From Labrenzia sp. VG12 (GTDB lineage Bacteria > Pseudomonadota > Alphaproteobacteria > Rhizobiales > Stappiaceae): a DNA stretch of 64,000 nucleotides. The stretch lies in contig NZ_CP022529.1 of NCBI RefSeq assembly GCF_002237595.1, positions 5,362,001-5,426,000 on the forward strand. The letters are read 5' to 3'. Positions 35,748 through 44,376 of the stretch are shown piece after piece. The notes below the pieces were generated by a model that was not told the origin of the DNA, ran no database searches, and worked only from the letters and a program-made list of their open reading frames with translations. A program made the translations under genes and the position numbers. The stretch's first letter is position 1, and every line of letters begins with the position of its first letter.

Positions 35748-37808
35748 TCAATGAAGCGTTTGCTCCGTTGCCTTTGTGCCGGAAGGTGTCTGCGATGACG
35801 CAGTGAGCGATTGGTCGACGGCATCCGAGATATCTCGGGCGATCAGGCGGACACCGGCACCCGACAAATGATCGTCGTCAAAATAGAAGACATCGCTGCC
35901 CACGGCGTTCACACACTGCCCGCTCTCGGCAGAACAGAGCGTGTCCTGGGGCCTGACTTGCCACAGCTTGGGATCAGACATCTTTTCGAAAAACTCAACA
36001 ATCTTGCCATTGCGGTTTAGATAGGCGGCATAGGGTATGCTGAGTTCATCGTCCTGCGGGTTGTGGAGGAGCTGCTTGAAGTAGCGGTCCGGGACATTCC
36101 AGCCGGCTTCCGGGATAGGATGCACGAGAACAACATTTTTACCGGCCTCAAGAAACCGGTTTGTGCCATTGCCCAGCATATTCAGCCCGTTGAGAAGTTT
36201 GGCTTCAATACCTTCACCATGCGCCACGCTGTTCGTAAAGATCTTTGGCCCCATCGGCGTCGTCTCGACGCCGCCGACCGTATTGTCGAAGACCCCGTCA
36301 TCCGTATAGAGCGAATAACGGCCAACTATCACGACCGTTTTGATATCGCTGTTTAGGACAAAATCTATGATTTCCCTGCTGGATTGGTCACAGCGCGCAC
36401 GGTGGTGCCAATATCCTTCAAACGGCACGCAGGTTGCGACAGCCAAAGTGGTGACGCCGATATCTCTCTCCCGCAGCTCCTCGATCAATTCCCAGGAGAC
36501 AGCGTCAGCATAACTGTCCCCCAGCAAAATGGCGTCGATGCCACCGCTTTCGTTCGGAAACGTGCAGTCGTTGCGGGGCAGCCGACCGACTTTGACGTTC
36601 TTGTCCTTGTTGTCGACGTAACACGCCGCACGCAAGGGGGATACGTCGCGGCGGCTGTCGTCAATGGCGACGAGTGAGGGAGCGAAACGGAAACGCATGC
36701 CCTCCGAAAGAACGCCGAACAGACCCGTGGCAAAGACCAGCAAGAGCGCTGCAAAAGAAACGGTCAGAATCGTCTTGGTTGAGGTCTTGCCAAATGAGGC
36801 GGTGGCGGTCTTCCTGAACGGCTGTTCGACATACCGCCAGCTAAGATAGGCCACTGGGACGGATAGAAGGGCGACACCCAATAGCATCAGCTCCGAGGGA
36901 GCGTCCAGCAAGCGAATGCGCGTGAAAGCCAGCATCGGCTGATGCCAGAGATAGAGACTGTAACTAATGAGGCCAATCGCCACCAATGGTTTGGCCCCCA
37001 ATAGTTTGCCGGTGAGTGTTGCTCCGTCTTCGAACAGGATGATCAACACTGTGCCCGCGACCGGCAACAAGGTCCAAAGGGAAGGAAACGGGGTCGACCT
37101 GTCAAACAGGAGGATGCTGACCACAATCATCCCCAATCCGGAGAAGGCAAGGCTTGAATTGGGTTTGAGGTCGCGTTGCAGAAGTACCAGGGCGCACAGC
37201 GAACCGGCAAGCAATTCCCACGCACGTGTCGGCAAGAGATAGAAGTTTGCCCAGGCCCGGTAGCGCCAGCCATATTCCGTTAGAAGCAAGCTTGCCACGG
37301 CGCTTATGGCAATCAGCCAGAAAACGCGGCTTCGGCCGAACCTCCAAAAGAGCATCAATGCCAGCGGAAAAAGAATGTAGAATTGTTCTTCGACCGCGAG
37401 GCTCCAGGTATGGATCAGAGGATTGGACTCTGCCTCAGGATCGAAATAGCCGCTGTTCCTCCAGAAAAAGAAGTTGGAAGAGAACAGGGCAATCGACACG
37501 ACCGTCTTGGAATAGGTGATCAGTTGGCTTGGTGGCATCCAGATAAGAGCCAGAACCGTGCTGATGGTCACCATTGCGATCAGGGCGGGCAATATTCTTC
37601 GCGCCCGACGTTCGTAGAACCGCGCTAGTGAAAAACGGCCCTGACTCAGCTCGGAGATGATGATTGCGGTGATGAGATAACCGGAGATGACAAAAAACAC
37701 GTCCACGCCGGCATAGCCGCCCGAGAACAGTTCGACACCGCCATGATAAAAAACCACCGGAAGAACTGCGATTGCCCGTAACCCATCAATTTCGCGGCGA
37801 TAATTCAT
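35748..37808 (-). CDS. Acyltransferase-3 membrane protein with SGNH domain (OafA-like)
   Basis: A 686-residue two-part enzyme. Residues 1-360 form about ten helices of the acyltransferase-3 family, with the opening YRREIDGLRAIAVLPVVFYH carrying the catalytic His. Residues about 410-670 are a periplasmic SGNH hydrolase-type domain, with GDSYAD (about residue 430) and DDHLSGAG (His-containing, about 650). Such fusions O-acetylate lipopolysaccharide O-antigen or other surface glycans. It is convergent with the CelD-like gene and probably modifies a polysaccharide encoded elsewhere. Confidence 0.9.
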   Translation of the reverse strand: MNYRREIDGLRAIAVLPVVFYHGGVELFSGGYAGVDVFFVISGYLITAIIISELSQGRFSLARFYERRARRILPALIAMVTISTVLALIWMPPSQLITYSKTVVSIALFSSNFFFWRNSGYFDPEAESNPLIHTWSLAVEEQFYILFPLALMLFWRFGRSRVFWLIAISAVASLLLTEYGWRYRAWANFYLLPTRAWELLAGSLCALVLLQRDLKPNSSLAFSGLGMIVVSILLFDRSTPFPSLWTLLPVAGTVLIILFEDGATLTGKLLGAKPLVAIGLISYSLYLWHQPMLAFTRIRLLDAPSELMLLGVALLSVPVAYLSWRYVEQPFRKTATASFGKTSTKTILTVSFAALLLVFATGLFGVLSEGMRFRFAPSLVAIDDSRRDVSPLRAACYVDNKDKNVKVGRLPRNDCTFPNESGGIDAILLGDSYADAVSWELIEELRERDIGVTTLAVATCVPFEGYWHHRARCDQSSREIIDFVLNSDIKTVVIVGRYSLYTDDGVFDNTVGGVETTPMGPKIFTNSVAHGEGIEAKLLNGLNMLGNGTNRFLEAGKNVVLVHPIPEAGWNVPDRYFKQLLHNPQDDELSIPYAAYLNRNGKIVEFFEKMSDPKLWQVRPQDTLCSAESGQCVNAVGSDVFYFDDDHLSGAGVRLIARDISDAVDQSLTASSQTPSGTKATEQTLH

Positions 37809-38020
37809 GTTTACTCGATTTTTTCCGGTCTGGCCGCGGCGATATCCGACTTTCTCGCAGCAATGCTGGGTTTAAGCGCAAATCACTACCAAACCCGAAA
37901 TCAACTCCATGTGACAACCAACTAGGCGCCTTTCGTGACCTGCACGGCCGCAGCGTTGGGTGCCGTATCGCCAGTTTGCACCCTGTTGATTGGCAATCCG
38001 CACCTGGCAGGAAAAGCCAC

Positions 38021-38266
38021 TTATCCCGCGCGTGGTGGCTGGAAGAGATAGATGACGAGCCAGACCGGAACCACGATAAAGGCGCCGAGGATCATGTTGG
38101 GAATAGCCCAGTCCCGGAACTCGATCATGTAGATCCAGAGCTGGATCGGGCTGAGCCCGACCGTTCCCAGGATGTCTTCCGCGGAGATATTGACAAAGGA
38201 CAGACCCGCCCCGACAAGCAGAGAAAACACCGCAATTTTGATAAGGGTCGACAAAAACGGGTACAC
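38021..38266 (-). CDS. Small membrane protein, DUF6460-like
   Basis: An 81-residue protein with two hydrophobic helices (about residues 8-28 and 57-75). Between them is a helix starting ISAEDILGTVGLSP, and the second helix ends ILGAFIVVPVWLVIYLF. This resembles the DUF6460 family of Hyphomicrobiales. Function unknown. The ATG at 38266 lacks an obvious ribosome site; it stands alone between the acyltransferase and the CoA-transferase genes. Confidence 0.6.
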   Translation of the reverse strand: MYPFLSTLIKIAVFSLLVGAGLSFVNISAEDILGTVGLSPIQLWIYMIEFRDWAIPNMILGAFIVVPVWLVIYLFQPPRAG

Positions 38267-38570
38267 AGCAGGCGTTTTCTTTCGGCATGTTGTCCTGGAC
38301 AGGCTGGCCTGCAGGTCTCGTGCTGCAAAAACCGGGTGCCTGCTTCCGGATTCTTAGCCTTAAGAATTTACAAACCATAAACAACTTGGCAGAAATCGGA
38401 TACTTCGACCGCCTTGGCTGGGTAGAAGCTCAGTGTTTTCACCGATAAATCGATTAAGTGACGAAGCGCTCATGTATTTCGCTGCAATGCGGCAAAGAGA
38501 ACTTGACCGCATTGAGCCGAGCGGCGAATGTGCGCCACACGCATCTTGCGGTCTTAACTGGGAGTGAAAC
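38267..38570. other. 304-bp gene-free stretch before scoA
   Basis: Divergent intergenic region holding the promoters of the DUF6460-like and scoA genes. I see no clear promoter, repeat or RNA gene; the part around 38350-38390 is AT-rich. Confidence 0.45.
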
Positions 38571-39266
38571 ATGAACAAAATTTATCCGGACGCGAAGGCG
38601 GCCCTCGAGGGCCTGACCTTTGACGGCATGACGGTCATGGCCGGAGGGTTCGGCCTGTGCGGCATTCCGGAAAATCTGATCGTGGCGCTCCGGGATTCCG
38701 GAGCCCAGAACATCACCGCCATTTCCAACAATGCGGGCGTCGATGATTTCGGGCTCGGGCTGCTGCTGCAAACCCGTCAGATCAAGAAGATGGTGTCGTC
38801 CTATGTTGGCGAAAACGCCACTTTCGAAAAGCAGTATCTGAACGGTGAGCTGGAGCTGGAGTTCAATCCGCAGGGCACCCTGGCCGAACGCATCCGTGCC
38901 GGTGGCGCAGGCATTCCGGGTTTCTACACTAAGACCGGTGTCGGCACCCTGATTGCGGAAGGCAAGGAACACAAGGATTTCAACGGCGAGACCTACATCA
39001 TGGAAACCGGTCTGGTGGCCGATCTGTCGCTGGTCAAGGCCTGGAAGGCCGACAAGGAAGGCAACCTCATCTACCGGAAAACCGCCCGGAACTTCAATCC
39101 GATGATGGCAACTGCCGGCAAGGTCTGTGTTGTCGAGGTGGAAGAACTGGTCGAGGTCGGTGAGCTGGACGCGGACAACATCCACACGGCCGGCATCTTT
39201 GTTGACCGGATCATTGTCGGCAACCACGAAAAACGCATCGAAAAGCGCACTACGCGCGCAGCCTGA
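38571..39266 (+). CDS. scoA: 3-oxoacid CoA-transferase subunit A
   Basis: A 231-residue alpha subunit of succinyl-CoA:3-ketoacid CoA-transferase, which moves CoA from succinyl-CoA to acetoacetate. Markers are GGFGLCGIPENLI (about residues 25-37), SNNAGVDDFGLGLLL and the GGAGIPGFYTKTGVGT loop (about 110). The ATG has GGGAG 6 nt upstream. It is 13 bp before scoB. With the thiolase and phasins in the window it suggests polyhydroxybutyrate or acetoacetate use. Confidence 0.93.
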   Translation: MNKIYPDAKAALEGLTFDGMTVMAGGFGLCGIPENLIVALRDSGAQNITAISNNAGVDDFGLGLLLQTRQIKKMVSSYVGENATFEKQYLNGELELEFNPQGTLAERIRAGGAGIPGFYTKTGVGTLIAEGKEHKDFNGETYIMETGLVADLSLVKAWKADKEGNLIYRKTARNFNPMMATAGKVCVVEVEELVEVGELDADNIHTAGIFVDRIIVGNHEKRIEKRTTRAA

Positions 39267-39279
39267 GGGAGAAAACATC

Positions 39280-39909
39280 ATGGCCTGGACACGTGATGAC
39301 ATGGCAAAGCGCGCAGCGCAGGAGCTTGAAGACGGTTTTTACGTCAATCTCGGCATCGGTATTCCGACGCTTGTTTCCAACTACATTCCGGACGGCGTTC
39401 ATGTGACGTTGCAGTCCGAAAACGGCATGCTCGGCATGGGCCCGTTCCCGACCGATGACGAGGTTGATGCGGACCTGATCAATGCCGGCAAACAGACCAT
39501 CACCGAACTGCCGCAGACGAGCTATTTTTCCTCTGCAGACAGTTTCGGCATGATCCGCGGCGGTCACATCGACCTGTCGATCCTTGGCGCCATGGAAGTT
39601 GCCGAGAATGGCGACCTCGCCAACTGGATGATCCCCGGCAAGATGGTCAAGGGCATGGGCGGCGCAATGGATCTCGTTGCCGGCGTCAAGCGCGTCGTGG
39701 TGATCATGGACCACACGTCGAAGGCAGGCGATCCTAAGCTTCTGAAAGCGTGTTCGCTGCCTTTGACCGGCGTGCAGTGCGTCGACCGGGTGATCACAAA
39801 TTTCGGCGTCTTCGACGTTGCCGAAGGCGGGCTGAAGGTCGTTGAACTGGCACCGGACGTGACCCTGGAAGAGGTCACGGAAAAGACGGAAGCGACGATC
39901 TTGTCGTAA
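39280..39909 (+). CDS. scoB: 3-oxoacid CoA-transferase subunit B
   Basis: A 209-residue beta subunit. The catalytic Glu lies in QSENGMLGMGP (about residue 47), and NLGIGIPTLVSNY and GAMDLVAGVKRVVV are family motifs. The start at 39280 is 13 bp after scoA with GGGAG 9 nt upstream; the longer frame from 39127 is a reading of scoA. Together with ScoA it forms the active transferase. Confidence 0.93.
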   Translation: MAWTRDDMAKRAAQELEDGFYVNLGIGIPTLVSNYIPDGVHVTLQSENGMLGMGPFPTDDEVDADLINAGKQTITELPQTSYFSSADSFGMIRGGHIDLSILGAMEVAENGDLANWMIPGKMVKGMGGAMDLVAGVKRVVVIMDHTSKAGDPKLLKACSLPLTGVQCVDRVITNFGVFDVAEGGLKVVELAPDVTLEEVTEKTEATILS

Positions 39910-39935
39910 TCGACTGTCAAAGCCGGACAGAAGAT

Positions 39936-39968
39936 AGGGCGCCTGCGCTTGACGCGGGCGCCCTTTTT
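39936..39968 (+). terminator. Rho-independent terminator of scoAB
   Basis: GC-rich stem GGGCGCC...GGGCGCCC followed by TTTTT, 27 bp after the scoB stop. Confidence 0.85.
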
Positions 39969-40243
39969 GGTTCGGTGGCGACCTGTTGAAGGAACCTGTC
40001 CCGAAACGGCACCCTTTGTACTTTTGACAGGTGTATTTCCCTGTTTGTTAAGGTTTGAATCCGCGCCTGAGGCCTGAAAAGCGCACACATTAGCGTGGCT
40101 TCCTGCGCAAAAACAACGCAAGTTGTTTCACCGGCAAAGCAATGCCGGAAAGTTTACGAATTTCAGTGCCTTACCAGTCACCCGATGAACCGGGTTTCAA
40201 GACTTCCCGGGTATAAGTGCCAGGTATTCTCAGGGAGAAAGTT
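39969..40243. other. Intergenic stretch before the GGDEF-EAL gene
   Basis: About 275 bp. A TTGACA at 40025 might be a -35 element, but no good -10 follows at the right distance. Nothing else seen. Confidence 0.4.
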
Positions 40244-42439
40244 GTGCCTGGAACACCGAAGGCCGTCGCAAAGCTGGTTGAAATCCTGTCGACCTGGCTG
40301 CCCAGCCTGCGCTCGCGCTTCGTGCTGCTGGTTGCCGGGCTGTTTCTGGTCCTGTCCGTTGTCATGATCATGGTCGCCAGCTATCTCGATCTGCGCGACG
40401 AGGAACATCGGGTGGTCGCGGACGCAAAGGCGATCGGTGCCACGGTCAGCCGGCTGGCCGTGCCGCACCTGACCAATCATCACTACCTCATTCTGGAACA
40501 GGAACTGGAAAGCATCGCTTCGAGCGGTATCGTCGAACTGGCCCAGGTCCACGATCCGGGACGCGCCGTGACCATCGACAGCGATCCCGCAACCAGCTAC
40601 TTCGACGAGATGGAGATGCATCCGCTGGTCGCCCGGGCGTTGGCAACCGGTGCGGATCAGTTGCGGCAGACCCAGGAGCGTGTCGAAATCGCGCTGCCGG
40701 TCCGGGACATGGCATCGGAGACGGTTCTCGGTGTCGCCCTGGTTGCGGTGAAACGGGTTCCGGTCAATGGCACCCTGTTTGCCATCTGGGGGCGCAACAT
40801 TGTCATCACGCTGGTTCTTCTTGTCTTCTGCGTCCCGGTGACGTTTCATTTTGCGGAGAGTTTCGTCCGGCCGATCAAGGCATTGACCCAGACCGCACAT
40901 ACGGTAAGCGACGGCAATTTCGACGCCCCTTTTCCGGTGGACCGCAGGGATGAGATCGGGGTTCTGGCGCGTGCCTATCGGGATATGGTCGCGACCATTC
41001 GCGCCAACATGGCCCGCATTCACGAGCTGGCCTTTGTCGACCCCGTGACCCGGCTGCCGAACCGTGAGTGTTTCCGGCAGCATTTCAACGCCAACATGGT
41101 GGACGGCGCTGGCAAGCCCAATCGCATGTCGGTGCTGTTCATTGACCTGGACCGGTTCAAGCGGGTGAACGACAGCTACGGCCATGACCATGGCGATGCG
41201 TTGTTGAAGGAAGTTGCCGCCCGGTTGCAACGGCTCCTGGAAGCCTCTGGCTGCGCCTGCAGAAACGACAGTGGGCTGCAAAAGGGCGGCTGCGAGGGTG
41301 ATCAGGCCAAGTTTGCACCGCTTGTGGCGCGTCTGGGAGGCGACGAATTCGCGGTCATCCTGCCAACGGACAAGCCCAGGAACAGCGTCTACACGCTCGC
41401 TGACGATTTGGTGCAATGCGTAGAACAGCCGCTTGAAATCAACGGGTTGACCATGGCCGTCGGCGCCAGCATCGGGGTGTCCACCTATCCCGACGACGGC
41501 AGCGACTATACGGAAATTCTGAAAAACGCGGATATCGCCATGTATGCCGCGAAACGAACAGGTGGCAATCGCGCCTGTTTCTACAGCGAGATAGAACGGG
41601 ATTCAGGATCGCACGAGCGCATTCGGCTTGAAGCGGAATTGAAACGCGCCTTGCTGAGGGATGAATTTGCCGTTGTCTTCCAGCCGAAGATCGATTGCAC
41701 CTCGATGAAGGTGGTCGGCGCTGAAGTGCTGGTGCGATGGGACCATCCGGAACGCGGCATGCTCGCGCCAGGGGCCTTTATCGATGTTGCAGAGGAAAGC
41801 GACCTGATCACCCGTCTGGGAGACCGTGTCCTGGAACTCGCCTGCGAACAGGGCCGTGCCTGGCTGGATCGCGGACAGCGTCTGCCGCTGGCCGTCAATG
41901 TGTCGATCCGCCAGCTTGAGAAACCAGGTTTCACCAGGCGCGTGTTGGAAACACTGGAAATGTCCGGGTTTCCCGCTGAACTGCTCCAGCTGGAGGTGAC
42001 CGAAACCGTCGCGATGGCGGATCCCGAGCGGGTTTCCGAAGCCTCAAGGCCCTTGCTGGAAGCCGGCATCACCTTTGCGATTGACGATTTCGGCACAGGC
42101 TACTCCAGCCTCGCGCATCTGCAGCGCCTGCCGTTCAACACGTTCAAGATCGATCGCAGTTTTGTCAGCGGTCTGGGCACGGACAAGCACAGCCGGTCGA
42201 TCGTGCAGACGATCCTGGCGATGGCCAGGAGCCTGAATTACGAAGTGGTCGCAGAAGGCGTTGAAACACTGGAGCAGCAGGCTTTCCTGATGGAAAACGG
42301 CTGCACCACTGCGCAAGGGTTCCTGTTTGCTCGCCCGATGCCGGCCGACCATTTCGAGGCCTGGGCAAAGGCGTTTTCCGGCCGCTCGCGCCAGGCCTCC
42401 GGCACCACCACACGAGACGGCACGATCAGCGCGGCCTGA
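40244..42439 (+). CDS. Membrane GGDEF-EAL protein (c-di-GMP turnover)
   Basis: A 731-residue protein with transmembrane helices at about residues 24-44 and 182-200 and a periplasmic sensor between, then HAMP, GGDEF and EAL domains. GGDEF 365-369 is intact but there is no RxxD inhibitory site before it, and a Cys-rich insert precedes it. The EAL motif reads EVL (Glu494), and VNVS, LEVTET, DDFGTGYSS, FKIDRSFV and AEGVE are intact, so phosphodiesterase activity is likely. The start is GTG 40244 with GGGAG 6 nt upstream. It is tail-to-tail with ftsH. The signal it senses is unknown. Confidence 0.92.
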   Translation: MPGTPKAVAKLVEILSTWLPSLRSRFVLLVAGLFLVLSVVMIMVASYLDLRDEEHRVVADAKAIGATVSRLAVPHLTNHHYLILEQELESIASSGIVELAQVHDPGRAVTIDSDPATSYFDEMEMHPLVARALATGADQLRQTQERVEIALPVRDMASETVLGVALVAVKRVPVNGTLFAIWGRNIVITLVLLVFCVPVTFHFAESFVRPIKALTQTAHTVSDGNFDAPFPVDRRDEIGVLARAYRDMVATIRANMARIHELAFVDPVTRLPNRECFRQHFNANMVDGAGKPNRMSVLFIDLDRFKRVNDSYGHDHGDALLKEVAARLQRLLEASGCACRNDSGLQKGGCEGDQAKFAPLVARLGGDEFAVILPTDKPRNSVYTLADDLVQCVEQPLEINGLTMAVGASIGVSTYPDDGSDYTEILKNADIAMYAAKRTGGNRACFYSEIERDSGSHERIRLEAELKRALLRDEFAVVFQPKIDCTSMKVVGAEVLVRWDHPERGMLAPGAFIDVAEESDLITRLGDRVLELACEQGRAWLDRGQRLPLAVNVSIRQLEKPGFTRRVLETLEMSGFPAELLQLEVTETVAMADPERVSEASRPLLEAGITFAIDDFGTGYSSLAHLQRLPFNTFKIDRSFVSGLGTDKHSRSIVQTILAMARSLNYEVVAEGVETLEQQAFLMENGCTTAQGFLFARPMPADHFEAWAKAFSGRSRQASGTTTRDGTISAA

Positions 42440-42449
42440 TCGGACCGGC

Positions 42450-44276
42450 TTATTCGGCGGCCGCTGGTTCCTGGCGTTCGGCGATCGGGCGGATCGCCGG
42501 AAAATCCTGGTCGGTCAGCGTTTCCTTGCTCAAGAGCAACTCCGCACCCTGATCCAGCTCCTTGCGGTGTTCCTCAAGAAGCTCCTTGGCCCGCGCAAAG
42601 GCACCTTCCACCCGGCTCTTGATGGCAAGATCGATTTCCCGCTGGGTTTCATTGGCCACCTCGACGACATCGCCGGCCGGCTGGCCCAGGAAGTTCTGGC
42701 GCTGCGCCGAATAGACCCGGTTACCGAGGGCCTGTTCCATGCCGTAACGCATGACGATGTCCCGGGCGATTTCCGTCACCTTCTGCAAATCGTCCGAAGC
42801 GCCGGTCGAGATTTCGCCGAAGATGATGTCTTCCGCTGCACGGCCACCCATCAGCACGGCCATGCGGTTCTCAAGGTCCTGAGTGGACAGGAGAAAACGA
42901 TCCTCGGTCGGCCGTTGCATGGTGTATCCGAGAGCACCGACCCCGCGCGGAATGATCGAGATCTTGTGCACCGGATCGCAGCCTTCCAGGTTTGCGGCGA
43001 CGAGCGCGTGCCCCATTTCGTGGAAGGCAACGGTCCTGCGTTCCTTGTCGGACAGGATCCGGCTGCGCTTTTCCAGCCCGGCAATCACCCGCTCGATGGC
43101 CTCGTTGAAATCCTTCAGCGTGACGGCGTCCGCATTGCGCCTTGTGGCGAGCAGGGCAGCCTCATTGACCAGCGTTGCCAGGTCGGCGCCGGAGAACCCT
43201 GCCGTCAGCTGCGCGACCTGATCGAGGTCGGTCTCCGCGTCGAGTTTGATCTTCTTCACATGGACGTCGAGGATCGCGCGGCGGCCCGGCTTGTCGGGGC
43301 GGTCGACCAGCACCTGCCGGTCGAAACGGCCGGCGCGAAGCAATGCCGGGTCCAGGATTTCGGGTCGGTTGGTTGCTGCCAGAAGGATGATGCCGCTGGA
43401 CGGATCAAAGCCGTCCAGCTCCGTCAGAAGCTGGTTGAGCGTCTGTTCCTTCTCGTCGTTGGTGCCCATCGGGCCGCTGGCGCGGGCCCGGCCGAGCGCG
43501 TCCAGTTCATCGATGAAGATGATGGCTGGGGCCGCCTTGCGGGCCTGTTCGAAGAGGTCCCGCACGCGCGCCGCGCCGACCCCGACAAACATTTCGACAA
43601 ATTCGGAACCGGAAATGGAGAAGAAGGGGACGCCGGCTTCACCGGCGACGGCCCTGGCGAGCAGCGTCTTGCCCGTGCCCGGAGGCCCGACCAGCAGAAT
43701 ACCCTTGGGCACATGCGCGCCCAGCCGTCCATAGGCTGCCGGGTCCTGCAGGAAATCGACCACTTCCTTCAGTTCCTGCTTGGCTTCGTCAACGCCGGCG
43801 ACATTGCTGAACCGGACCTCGATATCCTTTTCGACGAACACCTTCGCCTTGGACTTGCCGACGGTCATCATGCCGCCAATGCCCTGCTTTTCCGCAAATT
43901 TGCGAATGAAGAACATCCACAGTCCAAACAGGAGCAGCACCGGCAGCACCCAGGACAGGATATCCCGGATGATGGTGCTCTGGACCACCCCGGTGAACTT
44001 CACATCGTATTTGCTGAGCTCCTCGGCAAGCGGAACCTCCACCCGCGTCGTCACGAAATACTGTTTGCCGTCCTTCAGCGGCTCCTTGAACTTGCCCTCA
44101 ATTACATTTTCCTTGATCGCGATTTCCTCGATCTTCTTGTCCTTGAGATACTGTTCGAACTGGCTGTAGGGGATCTGCTCGACGGTCTTGTAGGTCGTCC
44201 ACCAGCTCTGGAACATCAGCACCAGCATCATGGCGATGAAAGCGTACCAAAGATTGATCTGGTGTTTCTTGTCCAT
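42450..44276 (-). CDS. ftsH: ATP-dependent zinc metalloprotease FtsH
   Basis: A 608-residue membrane AAA+ protease. Two N-terminal helices (residues 8-24 and 108-127) flank a periplasmic region. The AAA domain has Walker A GPPGTGKT (about residue 200), IIFIDELDALG and the arginine-finger region RPEILDPALLRAGRFDR. The zinc site is HEMGH (about 420). It degrades misfolded and regulatory membrane proteins. It is somewhat shorter than the usual alphaproteobacterial FtsH and lacks tilS and glmM neighbours, so it may be a second copy. A heat-shock-like promoter may lie upstream. Confidence 0.9.
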   Translation of the reverse strand: MDKKHQINLWYAFIAMMLVLMFQSWWTTYKTVEQIPYSQFEQYLKDKKIEEIAIKENVIEGKFKEPLKDGKQYFVTTRVEVPLAEELSKYDVKFTGVVQSTIIRDILSWVLPVLLLFGLWMFFIRKFAEKQGIGGMMTVGKSKAKVFVEKDIEVRFSNVAGVDEAKQELKEVVDFLQDPAAYGRLGAHVPKGILLVGPPGTGKTLLARAVAGEAGVPFFSISGSEFVEMFVGVGAARVRDLFEQARKAAPAIIFIDELDALGRARASGPMGTNDEKEQTLNQLLTELDGFDPSSGIILLAATNRPEILDPALLRAGRFDRQVLVDRPDKPGRRAILDVHVKKIKLDAETDLDQVAQLTAGFSGADLATLVNEAALLATRRNADAVTLKDFNEAIERVIAGLEKRSRILSDKERRTVAFHEMGHALVAANLEGCDPVHKISIIPRGVGALGYTMQRPTEDRFLLSTQDLENRMAVLMGGRAAEDIIFGEISTGASDDLQKVTEIARDIVMRYGMEQALGNRVYSAQRQNFLGQPAGDVVEVANETQREIDLAIKSRVEGAFARAKELLEEHRKELDQGAELLLSKETLTDQDFPAIRPIAERQEPAAAE

Positions 44277-44313
44277 CTGAAATCCGTCCGGGTTGTGGTC
44301 GATCGGGTGCCGC

Positions 44314-44344
44314 CATTGGGGCGGGGAGAGGTTGCGCTGTCAAG
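44314..44344 (-). promoter_or_regulatory. Possible heat-shock-type promoter of ftsH
   Basis: On the - strand, CTTGACA and CCCCAAT are separated by 16 nt, resembling sigma-32 elements, about 40 bp before the ftsH start. The match is by eye. Confidence 0.3.
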
Positions 44345-44376
44345 ATGTTCACCGGCCTGCGTCGAAAGGCCGAGCC

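Noticed and set aside
37809..38384. A longer minus-strand gene covering the DUF6460-like region
   Set aside because: Only the 81-residue frame shows membrane-protein structure; the longer overlapping frame has no pattern.
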